64,000 bases of DNA from Mansonella perstans. Taxonomy: Eukaryota > Nematoda > Chromadorea > Rhabditida > Onchocercidae. Positions 51,701-64,000 of the stretch are shown here, piece by piece. The position numbers and the translations under genes are program-made. The notes beneath the pieces were generated by a model that ran no database searches, was not told the DNA's origin, and worked only from the letters and a program-made list of their open reading frames with translations. The DNA lies in the NCBI GenBank assembly GCA_037074765.1, contig JBAMDO010000579.1:806001-870000 (forward strand), read 5' to 3'. Positions within the stretch are counted from its first letter, which is position 1; each line of letters begins with the position of its first letter.

Positions 51701-53599
51701 GTATTATCAAAACAGTGGTAACGGTGGTTAGATTAATAGAAGTAGAGATAGTGGTTTGTAACGGCGAAAGACAGCATTAAACGACATGTTCAGGGTAACT
51801 CATCCAGTTTGTTTACTGATACGTACTACTAGATGATTTCTTACTGATTAGGTCATTACCATGAATTTACAACACATCCGGTTCATTTGATGATCGACAG
51901 GATCGAGAAAATGCTGACCCTTCTGTCTTATAAAGAAAATGATATATTGTATCGGTAACGGTAACTGTAACCGATGCAGTAGTAGCTCAATGAATAATTT
52001 GAAGTGAAATTGTGTAGAGAAAATTCGACTATATGATTTAAGGCGCTCTTCATATCTATTGGTTCTCTCCTATCTATCGTGTCCATTAAATTGAATCTGT
52101 CCAAAGGATATCTATTATATTATGATTGATATAATTGTTTTGATAAAGGAGGTCAACTCGTACAGTAGAGTAACGATGCGTCGGAACACTTTTTCAATTA
52201 TTTCAATTGTTTACAGAGAAAATGAACTGACTTGCCTTAACAAAAATTGTTATTGTAGCCAGGAAGTTATAGAAGATTCATTTATAGAAAGTTTTCTGAT
52301 ATCAATTTAACCAAATTTCAGAAAACTGCAAGACCTTCTCATTTCATGAAGATGTAACAGAAATCGAAGGAAAAAAAATTGATGGATTACATTTTGCGCA
52401 AACCCACACATTACAAAAAATAAAGGAATGCAGACGGTAACTGTGAAAAAAGATTTCCACCTGTCAATTTCAGTTAACTGATTCAAAAGTGATTTGCTGT
52501 AGATTTTCTTGAGTTGTACCATCTCAAAGCATCCAACTCTATTCAATATTAACGGAAAAAAGTGGAAAAGCAAAAAATATATGTTAACATAAATGTGTAT
52601 ATAAAAATAATACCTTTTTCATGTGTTTCCGCGTTGCAGTGGCTTGTTGACAGATTGTGGCGATATTTTTTTGTGGAGAAGTTAAGAACTAGTTACTCTT
52701 TAAAAAAAAGAAGGAAGGACAGGAAGGAGAAGGAGTGCTTGATTAAAGACCTAATGATATATGCGTGGTATGTGAGAAGGAGGAAGTAAGAAGGAATAGG
52801 ACGCATGAAAACATAGAAGAAACAAGTTGGTTTTGGTTTTGTAGAGTTATTTTCGGCAGTTACTTTTAAGTACTTTAGAACCTATTAATCATTGAAAATA
52901 TGAATGAAAAGAAAAGCTCTATGTCGAAGCTTCTTACGAGAGAAATTTTTCATAAAATATGCCAAAAATTATGAAGGGTTAAAATTCACTTTATTTCTGC
53001 AATTTAAGGTAAACTTGGTTAATGCTTGATGTATACACAGTATTCTTGTATTATTATGAGATGCTGCTGCAAATTTCTTAATATTAGCACTTTATGGCAG
53101 GAATGAAAATGCAGCTGAAAGAAATAAATTTTCAATTTAAATCATTCAACTTAGTGAGCTACTGACTCAGAAAGTAATGGCTTCTAATAAAAAATAGATT
53201 ATGAATCTGCATAATAACAGTCTAATAATCTGCTTACATTTCTTGAAAATTATGGAGATGTTTTGCCTGTCAAAGAATCTATTTATCGAATAAATGACAC
53301 TGCATATTTATTTTGATATTTATTTTCATCTCTAAAAATGTGGTGAGCGTGAAGTTTGTAGAGCAAAGAAGCGCAATATTATAAATTTTAGGAGGCCATT
53401 GATATTATTTCATATGCTGTCTAAAGTGAGAAATGATTACTAACTGTTGACTGCATCGAATTAGATGCTACTTGGTAGAAAATCGTATAGTTACAGTGTA
53501 AGAGCTGTTGGAGCTGCCCATGTTCAACAAGTTTGTCTGTATTTGTAGATATCGCCAAGGTCATTTATGCGACAAGAGATTCGGACTAAAGTAAATCAT

Positions 53600-54010
53600 T
53601 GATAAGCTAGTTTTCTTTCGTTCCTACTGCCGTTGCTTCTGTATCCAATTTCCATCTTCGGTCATTACACCAACCCTCTGTCCACTTGTCATCTTTGTTC
53701 GTCCGCCCATCGTTAGTCTCTCTATCTACCTGTCCTGTGCAATCTTTAACAATAATTGATCATTGGCAGCGTTACCTCAAGAATGTAGTATGGTAGGGCG
53801 TGGCTGATGACGACCTTCAATTGGTTAATTACTTTTTGAATATATCACGATGTGGAAAGAAAAGGCTGTTTGGTGTATTCATGGTGTTGCTCCTATCCCT
53901 GTTCCGGTAAACCTACGTCCGTGTACCTGTTCATATAATTTCGTCAGCTTATAGTCACTCGTAAGTGCATATATGCTTCTGTCCTTATGCATCTCCACCT
54001 GGCAAACACG
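53600..54010. other. GC-richer island in AT-rich interval
   Basis: By my count two lines within it are about 42% GC, against roughly 30% around it. It contains a GGGCGTGG box at about 53797. On the minus strand it has two short open segments: one from ATG 53992 to stop 53879 (37 codons), preceded by a TTTGCCAG acceptor, and one from ATG 53710 (28 codons, beginning MGGRTKMTSGQR). It could be a promoter, conserved noncoding DNA or first exons of a minus-strand gene. Confidence 0.35.
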
Positions 54011-57000
54011 GAGAAGGGACCAATTATTCTATCAATTATTTTCATTTTCCTTATTACTTTTATCATTTGTATTTTTTCAACTTGACAGTATCAGTGATAA
54101 AATGTTTTAATGCCTTTAATGTGTCATTGGTTCTTGTTGCTTAATTTAAACTAATCTGCATCAAATATTCATCACGTTTGTGTAGTGGCTACAAAATGCG
54201 CAATTAGGATAATTGGCATTTTACATATTTCAAATTTCTGTTATTAAACGTCTTTTCATGAAACAGATATTTTTTCACTCCTGATTATCAATACATAATT
54301 TTTTGCTTAAGTAAAAATTCGGATTGCTTCTTCAGTTTCTTTATTTAAAAGTATTGGCCTGTGATTTTGATCGTGCTTGTAAACAATCCATGTTGTTATC
54401 ATCTTTCACAGTTTATCTGCTTTTGTTTCTTTCAAATGTTATTAATATCTTTTCATGGAAAATTGCTTCTTTGTTTTATAGAAAAAAATAATAATTTTAG
54501 TTACCAACAAAAATTTGCTGAAACCAAGCAAAAGTTTATCTGCATTGTATACAGTACCAAATCTGGGCTCAAGTATTGCAACTTCACTTTGGTTATCTGG
54601 CTGTATGAGTAAGTTACTGGCTTCATAAAGCTAGGTTACCAAAGCTAAGCACAATACAGTAGCTGCTCGACCTCACTTTCCCCTATTACAAATTTTTTTC
54701 TCTCTTTCAAATAAAAATTATTCTGAAGAAAAGAATTTTTAAGAAACATGTGTTCCTGCCATTTATCATTCACTAAGTACAATCCTCATCACACTGTAGC
54801 TCATCGAAACGACAGGTTGTTTTTTTAATGGCTTAATCTCTTTATAATATCGACTGTTCTCCCTATCATTGTAAATGTATCCTGTAGTGATAAAAATTTT
54901 TGTTTTTGAATGGAAATTTTCGTTTCTGAATGACCAAAGTTTTTCTTTCAGGTATGTGTTAGATGTGCAATGGAATGTGTAAAAATACATATTGAAGAAA
55001 ACTTATAGCCGATTCATAATTTACAAAGCAAAATTTCTGCTCAAATTGAATTGTCAATTTCAAATCTGATCGATGTTCATATGTTTGTCCGTTTTGATAT
55101 CCAATGGTCAATTTCTTCGTTTTTGTGAATTACTAACACCTACTGCAATCATTTGTTATTTAGGAATTAGCACTTTTTTTTCTATTATTCTGGAAAAGAA
55201 GATTACTAAGTAAACAAAAGTTTAATGTTCGATAAGAGTTTAGAATTGTCAAATCATCCAAACCTTTTCTCGATACTTTTTTGTACGTTTTTTGTTTATT
55301 ACCTCCACTCTTCACTTCATTCTTTGGCCTTTTACTTCTGATTTTCTTTATTTCAATACTCATGGCTTAGTTGAAGCTGTAATCTTTAGTGCCTTCTTTC
55401 TTTTTTATTTTTATTATTTTTTTTTTTTTTTTTTTTTGAAAGAACTGTATAAATAAATTTAATTTGAAAGAACTGTATAAATTTGAACGATACAAAAGTC
55501 AACGCCCATCTTATCTCTTTTCAAAGGCATCTGTCTGTTAGAACAATTGCATTCCATGCACTTATTTTTTATTACGTTTCGAAAAGTTTTGCTTTACACT
55601 TCTCAAGGTCACTATTTGGAATAATTTTTGTATATCTTCTTCATTTAAGTCAAATTTTCTATTGCCAAATTTTCTGTCAGATTTTCTACTGTCTTTTTTC
55701 ATCACTGATCCGAAATTGAGAACTGTATGAATAAACTTGGAGGATAATTGTTCTATCTAATAGTCAGTATTAGTCAGTTTTTTTTAATCTACAAATTTTT
55801 TAGAAATTGCAAGTGATTACTGTAATTTTTAGGCATTAAGCTTGACGATAAATTTGCACTTGATTGTATGTGACAACTCCGAAAAATTTTAGTGACAAAG
55901 GTTTGTTGGTAGATCTTACCACGTTCTGTGGAATAAAGAATAAAGCATGAAACTTGATCCATAAGTTATTGAATATATGAAATGATGATAATAACATAAT
56001 CTTATCTCTGCAGAGGGTTTTCCGGATTCCTGATCCTAGCTTATATATATGTGGAAATGCTTACAACATATGAACATTTACATATAAGGTCTTTACAAAA
56101 TTAAAGTGTATCCAAAGGTATATTCAAAATCAACAGTTTTACATAGACCTTTTACATTAAGCTATGCAGTATTTTAATTAACGCAATAATTTATCACTTT
56201 CAAAATATCGGTTATGTACTTTTTCTGTTTGATGAATCATTTGTCCAACATAAATTCCAACTAATTCGATTTACACTGGATTTTTGTTTATTAGGATTCA
56301 ATTTTGGAATTTATCTGCAATCATCGTGATCTGTCTAAGTAGAAGAATAAAAAACAAGCGAATATTCTTGATTTCCTTCCTTTCCCTCTTCTTTTATCAT
56401 TTCCTATTTAAAGCATGTCCACTTCTTCAGGCAATAATAACGTAGAATTAGTGCATTTAAAAGTCTTTTTCACCATCTTCAAAAAAACAAATCAATAATA
56501 GCCAATTTCTCACAGAATGACAAACTGTTTCCCTTTACCAAATATATTCGGGAAGAGAAACAGCTGTTTCCCTAGAATAAAATAATAGGCATAGCACGTG
56601 GCCAGCAAATGGGCAAAAAAAGTTAATCAAGTTTTTCACTTCAATACACACGTCCACATTTATTATGATAAACTTGTCTTTCAATAATTTGAATTACCAT
56701 AAGGTAAAGTGAGCGAAATACCTTGCCAATTATCAGATTTTTTTGGTATGTTCCGGTAATAGCTATGTCTTGCATGACATTTAAATAGCCAAATAACAAT
56801 TTTAATTTGATGCTTTCATTTACTGATTCATTTTTTTTGTCAAGACTTTTGTTTTTTGATTGCTTTTTAGGAGATTCTGTTCTTTAAATGATTGCATTAA
56901 TTTTGTATTTAGCTTACTTAAAATGAAGGAGCTGGAATTATGCTTTAATAATAGCATAACAGCTAATTTGATATGATGTGGAAATTTTAAAATTATATAC

Positions 57001-59589
57001 TATTTTCAATTCAAACTTCAATATTATTCATTTCAATTTTTAGGCCGAAGCTAGATAAATTTGTTTTATAATTGTCAAGCAATCTTTCATGGGAACTATT
57101 GCTACTTCAACATAATGAGGCTTCATTAGTTGAAAGGATGAATATTTTGTTTAATGAGAGATGAGTTCCTTTCTTATTATCATATAGAATTACAAATCAG
57201 ATTGTTCAAACAAAATTTTTCCGAAACAGTCTTCACGATTTTTCTGATTCTGAATTTAGTTGTCTAACTTCCTTCACCACTCACTTTCTACAGCTTCTTG
57301 TTTTATGCATAATTGCAACCGCACCAAGGAAATGATCAAACTCGCTTCTGTGGTGACGAATTACAAATGGAATATTGAAGAGCTGCAAAATAATTACTTT
57401 GAATTTTAAGCTTGATTTTTTAATTATCTATGAGTTAAACAGTCTAAAAACTTCTGTTCCAGACTCTCTAATACAATCTTCTTGTTTCTGATCTTGATTC
57501 AACTAAAAATTGCAATTTCTACTCAAATATAAGATCATTGAATACTAAAGGTCAAGTTCACTATCTTGTAGATTACAATTCAATGAAGAAATGCAGACTT
57601 TGTTTAGAAGATATTATTTTGTAGAAGCATTTTTTAGCATTAAACTTGTAGCATATGGAGCCTAGCTGGGCTCATCGGAGCAAAATTCTTGTCTTCTAAT
57701 TAATGCCATTACTTTGGACAAAGTAATTCTCTTCTTCGTATTGATATTATTGTATCCCTAAAAACTTCAAATATCACGGCATCATTCATTTTAATAGCAC
57801 AAAACGGTTCTTTTTTCAACATTTCTTGTTTACTCTGTGTTTATCGTGTTTTCTTCCTATTTAAATTTTTCAATAAAAGTTTAAGAGAATTCAATGTCAC
57901 TATCCAGACTAAGCGGAAAATTGTCATCGAATTCAAAATTCTACTAAAATCAGCAAGTTAATAATTTTATAGTATATTAGTTGGATATTTCTATTATTGC
58001 TGCAATGTAAGTTTGGAATTTTTATTATTTTCCACCATGTAAACCATTAATTACTAATGAATTCGCATTGCAACAAAAATTATATTCGAAAGATTCGTTG
58101 GCAAATTAAAGTTTACAAATTATGCTATTCAGAAAAGTTCCAATGCTGACCTTTTTCACTTCTTTAGGCTTAGCAATATGACTGGCTTGAATCATTAGGG
58201 CTGTACTCGATGTTTTTACATTACGATGGGATTCACCAACTCATATGAATGAGGCATTCTCGAAGTCAATGACTTAATTTATTCTAAATAAATGTCTTAT
58301 GTTGAAGACAAGAAATGAAAGAATTTGAAGCTATTTTAGGATGAATCTATGATTTAATTTTGTTTGCAATAGAATCAATGACTTTTTCTGAATATCATTA
58401 TTTGGCTAACATTTTTGTAAGCAATGCGCTATTTCACAAAATAGAAGTATTTCAATGAAATTCGAGATTTCACATTTGTGCCAATTTATGTTTCTATCCT
58501 GTGTAATTAGCTTGCTAATTAACTAATTAGCAAATTGAGAAGCTAAGGAATAGCTAAATTATTCAGCCAACAAACAGGAAAACAAAATAACTTAATGGTA
58601 AGTCCAGGTTTGTGTCTGAGACGCTAATGGATTTTGGATTTTCAATCAACGTGATGTAACCGCTATGCATTTTTACGTGCATTTAATTAAGTATTTAAAA
58701 TATTTAAAAAGATATCAACGTGAAATTTTTCTTGTGGAATTCATGTCAGATAATGATATAAATTGTATCATTATTATTGAATGAGAAATATTAGAAAGGA
58801 GGCGCTCATTATGTGTGGTAATAATGATTGCTAGACAAAAAATATTTAATTGATAACCATATTGTTGTGACTCTTTTGCAATGTACTACCATTGTTCATA
58901 ATAGCGCTAACTTCATCATAAGTAAGATTCATCGAAAGGCGATTCTATCTTAGAAGAATATTTCTCTCTAAGATTCTAAGATTCTAAGATACTTGTGTCT
59001 TCTAAGGTGATGATGATAGTGTTTGTTGTTAGAGGGAAGGAAAGATTATACTATCTCTTCTCATATTTGAAATAAGCAATCTTTTTTGCTTTTAGACTTC
59101 TAGATTATTGCTAGTAGTAATTAGTAGTTTTACACAGATGGATGTTTGGGCAATCTACGGGAGTATGGTAATTTAAAATATAGTAAAATGATGTTGAAAA
59201 AGAAATAATATTGAAATGGATGTTCGGGCTCATAATAAATTGGGAGTTATTTCGAGAATTCACGCAAAATAGCAGTTTTGATTGAACACAAACTGTTCCT
59301 TATAGATTGGACAGGGAACTTAATGGCGTCTTAACAAAACCTAAAGTCTTGAGAGTTTTAATTGAATCAGTTACGTCAATAAATATCTGAATTTTATATT
59401 TGATTAGGAAATTTTCATAAATCTCTATACAGATATCGTAATGCTTCTCTTTGCAGTTTTGATAGGCATACGTTTTTAATTACTGTTACTTAATTTCTTA
59501 ATCGCTGTGATCATGCAACGGAATGGATAATTTATTTCGGAAGGCTGTGAAAAATTAATAGCAACTTACAGGTTGAAGAATATGTTTGA

Positions 59590-61750
59590 ATGTTGTTGAA
59601 ACTGGGTGCTAGGATATGGGTTCTTGCCATTCGTGCATCATCATCTGTGCCGTCGAGAAGTTTAACCAAAAAGCCAATCATTCCGGATAGGACTAATCGT
59701 AAAGGCGAGGTAATTACACTTCAAATACTTGCTAATGTCTTTCTAATTACTCTTTCTCACTTGCATTTTCAAATCTTACATATATTGTTTGAGGCAAAAT
59801 CATTTGTTGATCATAGACGGATAAATTGTAAAGCTGGTAATGGTGGTGATGGCATGGTATCATTTCGACGCGAAGCAGGCGTCATGTTTGGCGGTCCAGA
59901 TGGAGGTGATGGAGGAAATGGTGGTCACATTATTTTCGAAGGTAATTTGGTTTCATTCATAAATTTCAAAAGTTTTTATTATTTTTTGGAATAACTGATT
60001 TAAAAATAATGTTTCCAGCTGATCCAGTTGTTAAAGATCTTTCTCGCTTACCAACTATAATAAAAGCCATGTCTGGTGAAGGTGGTCATTCAAAAAGTTG
60101 CCATGGGAAAAGTGCTCCGCATAAAGTAATTAAAGTACCTGTAGGAACCGTTTTCAAGGAACCGCACATTGACAGGGTAACTTCTAGTATTTTTGTCAAT
60201 CTTTCAGTAATTTCTCATTAGTTTGAAATATTGTATTATCAACTGAAATCATCTTCTAGGTAATAATTGATTTAAACAAAAGCGGAGCGGTCTTCCTTGC
60301 TGCTAGAGGAGGTGCTGGTGGCCACGGTAATCAGTTTTATAAAACAAATGAAGTACGAGTACCACTGAAAGCTGAATTAGGTGGAATAGGTGAAGAGGTT
60401 GATTTTTCACATTATTTTTGTTTGTGAAATATATCCTTGTTCACTAAAAATTTATTTTTAAAATTTACATTGAATTACTGGAAACTTCGTGCTAAAAGTT
60501 TTTATCTATTTAAATATTTCAAAAATTATCATTCAGTTAACATATGACGTGGAAATGCGCAGAATTGCTACTGCTGGATTAATAGGATATCCCAACGCTG
60601 GGAAATCGTTAGTTTTTCAAAAATTTCCGAATGTTTGACAGTTTTTCTCCTGCTTAGTAAAAAAAAAAACTTTTTTTCTCATAGTTTTAAAGAAGGATGA
60701 TTTTTGTGTATTTTATTTATACTGAAAATATCCGCATTTGACCTTCAGTTCACTTCTGCGTGCAATATCTAGAGCTAAGCCGAAGGTTGCTTGTTATCCA
60801 TTTACTACGTTGACAGCCCACATTGGTGTTGTGCATTACGACGATTTCGCACAGATTGCTGGTACGTTTGAACATTTTTTCGAGTATGAAGTTTTTTCGG
60901 AACTAACACAATGAATTTCTGTGTTTTTTAGTGGCAGATATTCCTGGTCTTGTCGAAGGATCACATTCAGATGTCGGGCTTGGACAGACCTTTCTAAGGC
61001 ATATTACACGATGTCACTGCTTGTTTTATGTTTTGGATTTAACACTGTCTCATTTACGGGTTCGTTATTTTCATTATTGAGAGGTGAAGTTTACTTTGTT
61101 CACCATTTTTTTATTTAATCTGTAATTCAAATTAGAGACTGGTATTTGAGTCTTTGATTCTAGGAGCAGTTTGATTCATTAAAATTTGAAGTCAATCAAT
61201 ACCAACAAGGTTTGGGTAGTCGATCCAGCACTATTATTATAAATAAAATGGATCTGGCGTCATTGGATGTTTGTTTTGTTAATATTTTTGTTTTCCAATA
61301 TCTAGATCTAAATTCACAGAAACTGTTCATATCATGCGATTTTCTAATTGTCGTTTGTGCATTTTATATTAATTAAATCATTATAATTCGTTGAATCACC
61401 GTATTCAAGATATATATATATATTTGGCAAGATTTCTGTAAACAGGAAATCAAGTTTGATTCGGCCACATTAATTTCTTAATATTCTTTTTTTAACTGTT
61501 AAGGACATTTTTAATCGTATGAAGATATAACTTTAGTGAAGACTAAATATCTACAAGATTTTATGTGAGCCAAATTTGTGATTAGAATTGTCAGTGCTTT
61601 ATATTCTTGCAGTTTGATAAGGATCTTGTTCGGCAGCAATTCCCTGGCTATTCAGTATTTTTTATTTCGGCTAAATTCGGTACTGGTATTGAAGAGCTTC
61701 TAGTACATTTACGTGAAGAGTATGACCATGCAAACAGTGCGATGGCATAG
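59590..61750 (+). CDS. MTG2: Mitochondrial Obg-family GTPase (MTG2/GTPBP5)
   Basis: GTPase acting in large-subunit assembly of the mitochondrial ribosome. Nine exons in phase: 59590-59709, 59794-59941, 60019-60176, 60260-60397, 60537-60607, 60749-60861, 60932-61059, 61164-61268, 61613-61750; 372 aa (human 406). The basic, Ser-rich N-terminus ([20 protein letters not shown]) fits a mitochondrial presequence. The glycine-rich Obg fold follows ([21 protein letters not shown]), then G1 GYPNAGKS, split by an intron inside the final Ser codon, G2 YPFTTL, G3 DIPGLVEG and G4 NKMD. The C-terminal extension of bacterial Obg is absent. An ATG at 59582 opens a six-codon frame overlapping the true start. 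Its last exon is flanked by copies of one repeat. Confidence 0.95.
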
Positions 61751-62056
61751 CAAACAAAAGAGCTGTGGAAGAATCACAACAGTAATCACTTTTAGGATGA
61801 TTTTTTTTTTAAATTAATTACTGGAGATCTTCAAAATTTTATCTGAGCCATATTTGTGATTTGTTTGTTTGGCAAAAAATCATTGTAATTCGTTAAATTA
61901 CTGTGTTCAAGATATATATATATATATTTGACAGGATATCCGTAAACAGGAAATCAAGTTTGATTCGGCCATATTAATTCCTTAATATTCTTTTTTTGAC
62001 TATTAAGGACATTTTTAATCTTATGAAGATATAACTTTAGTGAAAACTAAATATCT
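61379..62056. repeat. Direct repeats flanking the last MTG2 exon
   Basis: A segment of about 175 bp (TTCGTTGAATCACC ... ACTAAATATCT) at 61379-61553 recurs at 61880-62056 with roughly 90% identity. A 25-bp piece (TTTTATGTGAGCC...) next to the first copy at 61559-61583 recurs at 61837-61861. The order is A-B-exon-B-A, all in the same orientation. Confidence 0.85.
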
Positions 62057-62820
62057 ATTCTTATGTATAGATGTCCGCAGTCATGGGTGACATTTCCGAT
62101 TGTTTGTACTACAGTTGGTTGAATTATATATGTGTATTTATTTTGTATAAATTCCATCGTAAATTGTTAGATTTATTCTGTTTATTTGCTTATTCGTAAA
62201 GTTTCAAGTAAACAAAATGTTTTGTTAGCTAGTGTGAAAGTTGCATAACGTGAGTCAGACTTTTGCAGTTTCTCCCCATGCTGGTGTAAAAAGTGCTTTG
62301 AAACTTTAATCATGATATATTGAAATGAGGATGGAAAATGTCACAAAAAAATATCATCAGAAATAGTTTCTACAGTAGATGTGCACCGAGCCCTTTAGAT
62401 AAGTGTAAAAAAGTAGATTCGTAATGTCTTATTGTGTTATCTTGCAATTTATCAATGCAGAAGTTTTTTGAATGTTAGTAGCATTTTTTTTTTTTTTTTT
62501 TTTTTTTTGTTTATTGCTCAAGTATTAAAAAGAATCAAAAAGTAAAAGTAGCTAAAAAACTTGCAAGGGTAAGGTACATACCGATGAGATTTTTTCTGAG
62601 TTTCGTGTTTTGGGATTATTTCAACACTAGAAAAATCATGATTTGGCTTCGCAAAAAATGCTTATCACAAACATGATATGGGTGAAAAGATTAATACAGA
62701 ATAAGGAAATCCAATTATAAAAGGCATAGTAGGAAATCTTGACCGCATTAGCGAAGTATGTCTCTACTCCTATCGGCAGATTTCACGTGTTTTCGAAGGA
62801 GACAGTGGCATTATGAGTGA
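61751..62820. other. Intergenic, after MTG2
   Basis: It holds the second copy of the MTG2-flanking repeat, a run of 25 T at 62484-62508, and AT-rich sequence. No gene is recognised. Confidence 0.6.
62484..62508. repeat. Poly-T run of 25
   Basis: There are 25 consecutive T, about 380 bp from the 3' end of the minus-strand LINE remnant. It could be that element's A-tail if intervening sequence is its 3' UTR, but this is not established. Confidence 0.6.
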
Positions 62821-62829
62821 TGTATTATA

Positions 62830-64000
62830 GTGTCTCCCGGTCAGAATAGACAACTGGTAGTATTCAATATAGCTAAGGTATTGTTTCAAGGAGTTCATTT
62901 TCTTGTTGGATCTCTTTTTTTGCTGCAGCCAGTAACGAGTCCACCATACGGCACAATCTTGAAGATTTCGTGGTCTCTATCCCGGAAACGTGACTTTCCC
63001 CGGACAATTTCGTTCTCAGCTTCGCTTCAATATTGGGCATCAGCAGTCAGTGCGTGGATGTTTAGGATTGCACGGAAGCAGCGTTGATGGAAACATCGAT
63101 CAAGTTGAAGATGGTCAGTGCTTCCATGGTCAGTTCCAAATACAACAGTGTATAAAATGTTAGACAAAAACAGAATTATGGCTTTGATACGAATCTTTGG
63201 AGTGTTTATCAGATGATTATTGCATTGGACTCTTTTATGAAGTTTTTCGAGAATTCTATACGTTTTTGCTATTTTCTTGTATATCTCTCCGTCGATCGTC
63301 GCGTCCGAAATGATGCTTCTTAGACAGCTGCTGACTGCTGGACTGACTTAGGCTCTGATTTATTTACGATGGTGCGGGAAGGATTGTGATAGAGATTGGT
63401 AGGAAACGTCTGCTTCTTTAAGCTGACTTCCAACCCAAAACAGTATATTAATTGATGCGAAGTTACTTCAATGTGAGCATCGAGGCGGCATCATCAAAAA
63501 GCAGTATTTTAGGGCCTTGATGTAGGCCTTAAGTGTCTTAGTTTGGATAAGCTTTTTATGGACAATATCAGTTATAAATATCAGTCGTTTTCTTTATCGT
63601 GCTCTGCGTGGCTCTTTGGAGCATTATCCTGAAAATTTTGAATAAAGTTGATGCGAAAACGCAACCTTGTTTTTTACCATTGATAATTGCTGATCGTCAT
63701 ATAGCAGAGTAATCATTTTCAGGAATATACAATTGGTGAGGTCAAGAAAGGTCACTTGTCTGTTCTCCACATTTCTCTTGCAGTTATCTGAGAACAAATA
63801 CCATGTCTGCGGTATTTCTATTAGCTTTGAAACCAAATTGACTTTCTGAAAGAAATCCTTTAATCTTGCGAAGAGTTTTCCAATGCATAGCAGAGTTATA
63901 CCTCGATGGTTTGAGTAGAGTGATTTTTCTCCTTTTTCCTTGTATGTAAGATGATAGTAACTGACATAAAGGATTCGAGGAATGAAGGATGCGAGGAATT
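62830..64000 (-). pseudogene. Decayed LINE reverse transcriptase fragment
   Basis: Read on the minus strand from the right edge, the frames give YKEKGEKSLYSNHRGITLLCIGK, then SESQFGFKANRNTADMVFVLR, then INGKKQGCVFA. Closer to 62900 are ATIDGEIYKKIAK and LQLDRCFHQRCFRAILNIH. This order matches the palm and C-terminal region of endonuclease/reverse-transcriptase LINEs found in many animals. It is broken by several frameshifts and stops. The catalytic FADD box is damaged, reading F-D-D-A-A with one residue lost, near 63485-63500. It is truncated by the window end and is dead as protein. Confidence 0.8.

Larger units (their letters stand above)
45571..59589. other. 14-kb gene-poor interval downstream of lin-41
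   Basis: No known family is recognisable. It begins with the lin-41 3' UTR, of unknown length; the first AATAAA I saw is at 48185-48190. It contains let-7 seed matches, a 66-bp duplication at 45967-46096, a (GT)n tract around 46880-46918, exon-like segments at 46117-46211 and 48665-48753, a GC-richer island at about 53600-54010, and T runs such as 55416-55437. The rest is AT-rich with no supported feature. Confidence 0.55.

Noticed and set aside
52307..52573. 88-codon minus-strand membrane-protein-like frame
   Set aside because: The hydrophobic residues follow from A/T-rich codons; there is no splice context or recognisable family.

Overview
This window is eukaryotic nuclear DNA, about 30% GC by eye, with short exons, mostly small introns ending in TTTCAG-type acceptors, and long AT-rich intergenic stretches. 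A perfect copy of the 22-nt nematode spliced leader SL1, a LIN-41 gene, and the codon and intron style point to a nematode. The AT content suggests a spirurid/filarial worm, but the species is an inference.

Layout. 1-10044: AT-rich, no gene recognised; a 39-bp minisatellite at about 791-985, an AT hairpin at 4546-4609 and a 26-T run. 10045-12970 (minus): a Teashirt-type zinc-finger gene whose N-terminus resembles a NuRD-recruiting motif. 12971-14791: divergent intergenic region with a 60-bp minisatellite. From 14792 every recognised gene is on the plus strand: exocyst Sec8 (16 exons), a PSMG3-like proteasome assembly chaperone (3 exons), mitochondrial isoleucyl-tRNA synthetase (17 exons found, 5' end unresolved), a MADF-domain protein (4 exons), the RNA ligase RTCB (12 exons), LIN-41/TRIM71 (16 exons) and the mitochondrial Obg-family GTPase MTG2 (9 exons). 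I assembled these by hand from splice sites, reading phase and remembered family sequences. All junctions used keep the frame, and lengths match the families (RTCB comes out at 505 aa, as in human).

The genes are mostly housekeeping: secretion (Sec8), proteasome assembly, mitochondrial translation (IARS2, MTG2) and tRNA/XBP1-type RNA ligation (RTCB). LIN-41 is the developmental regulator, the classic let-7 target. Let-7 seed matches lie in the long region downstream of its stop, two of them 80 nt apart.

The most unusual object is a 417-bp solo-LTR-like insertion (29962-30378) in an intron of the MADF gene. It has TGTCG...CGACA ends and carries an exact SL1 sequence on the minus strand, preceded by a tandemly duplicated 27-bp block. 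It is not an SL RNA gene, because no splice donor follows the SL. It looks like a retroelement whose own transcript would carry a built-in spliced leader. Other points of interest are exon-like segments in the gene-poor 45.6-59.6 kb interval, a GC-rich island at 53.6-54.0 kb, a GC-AG intron in sec-8, several minisatellites, and a decayed LINE at the right edge.
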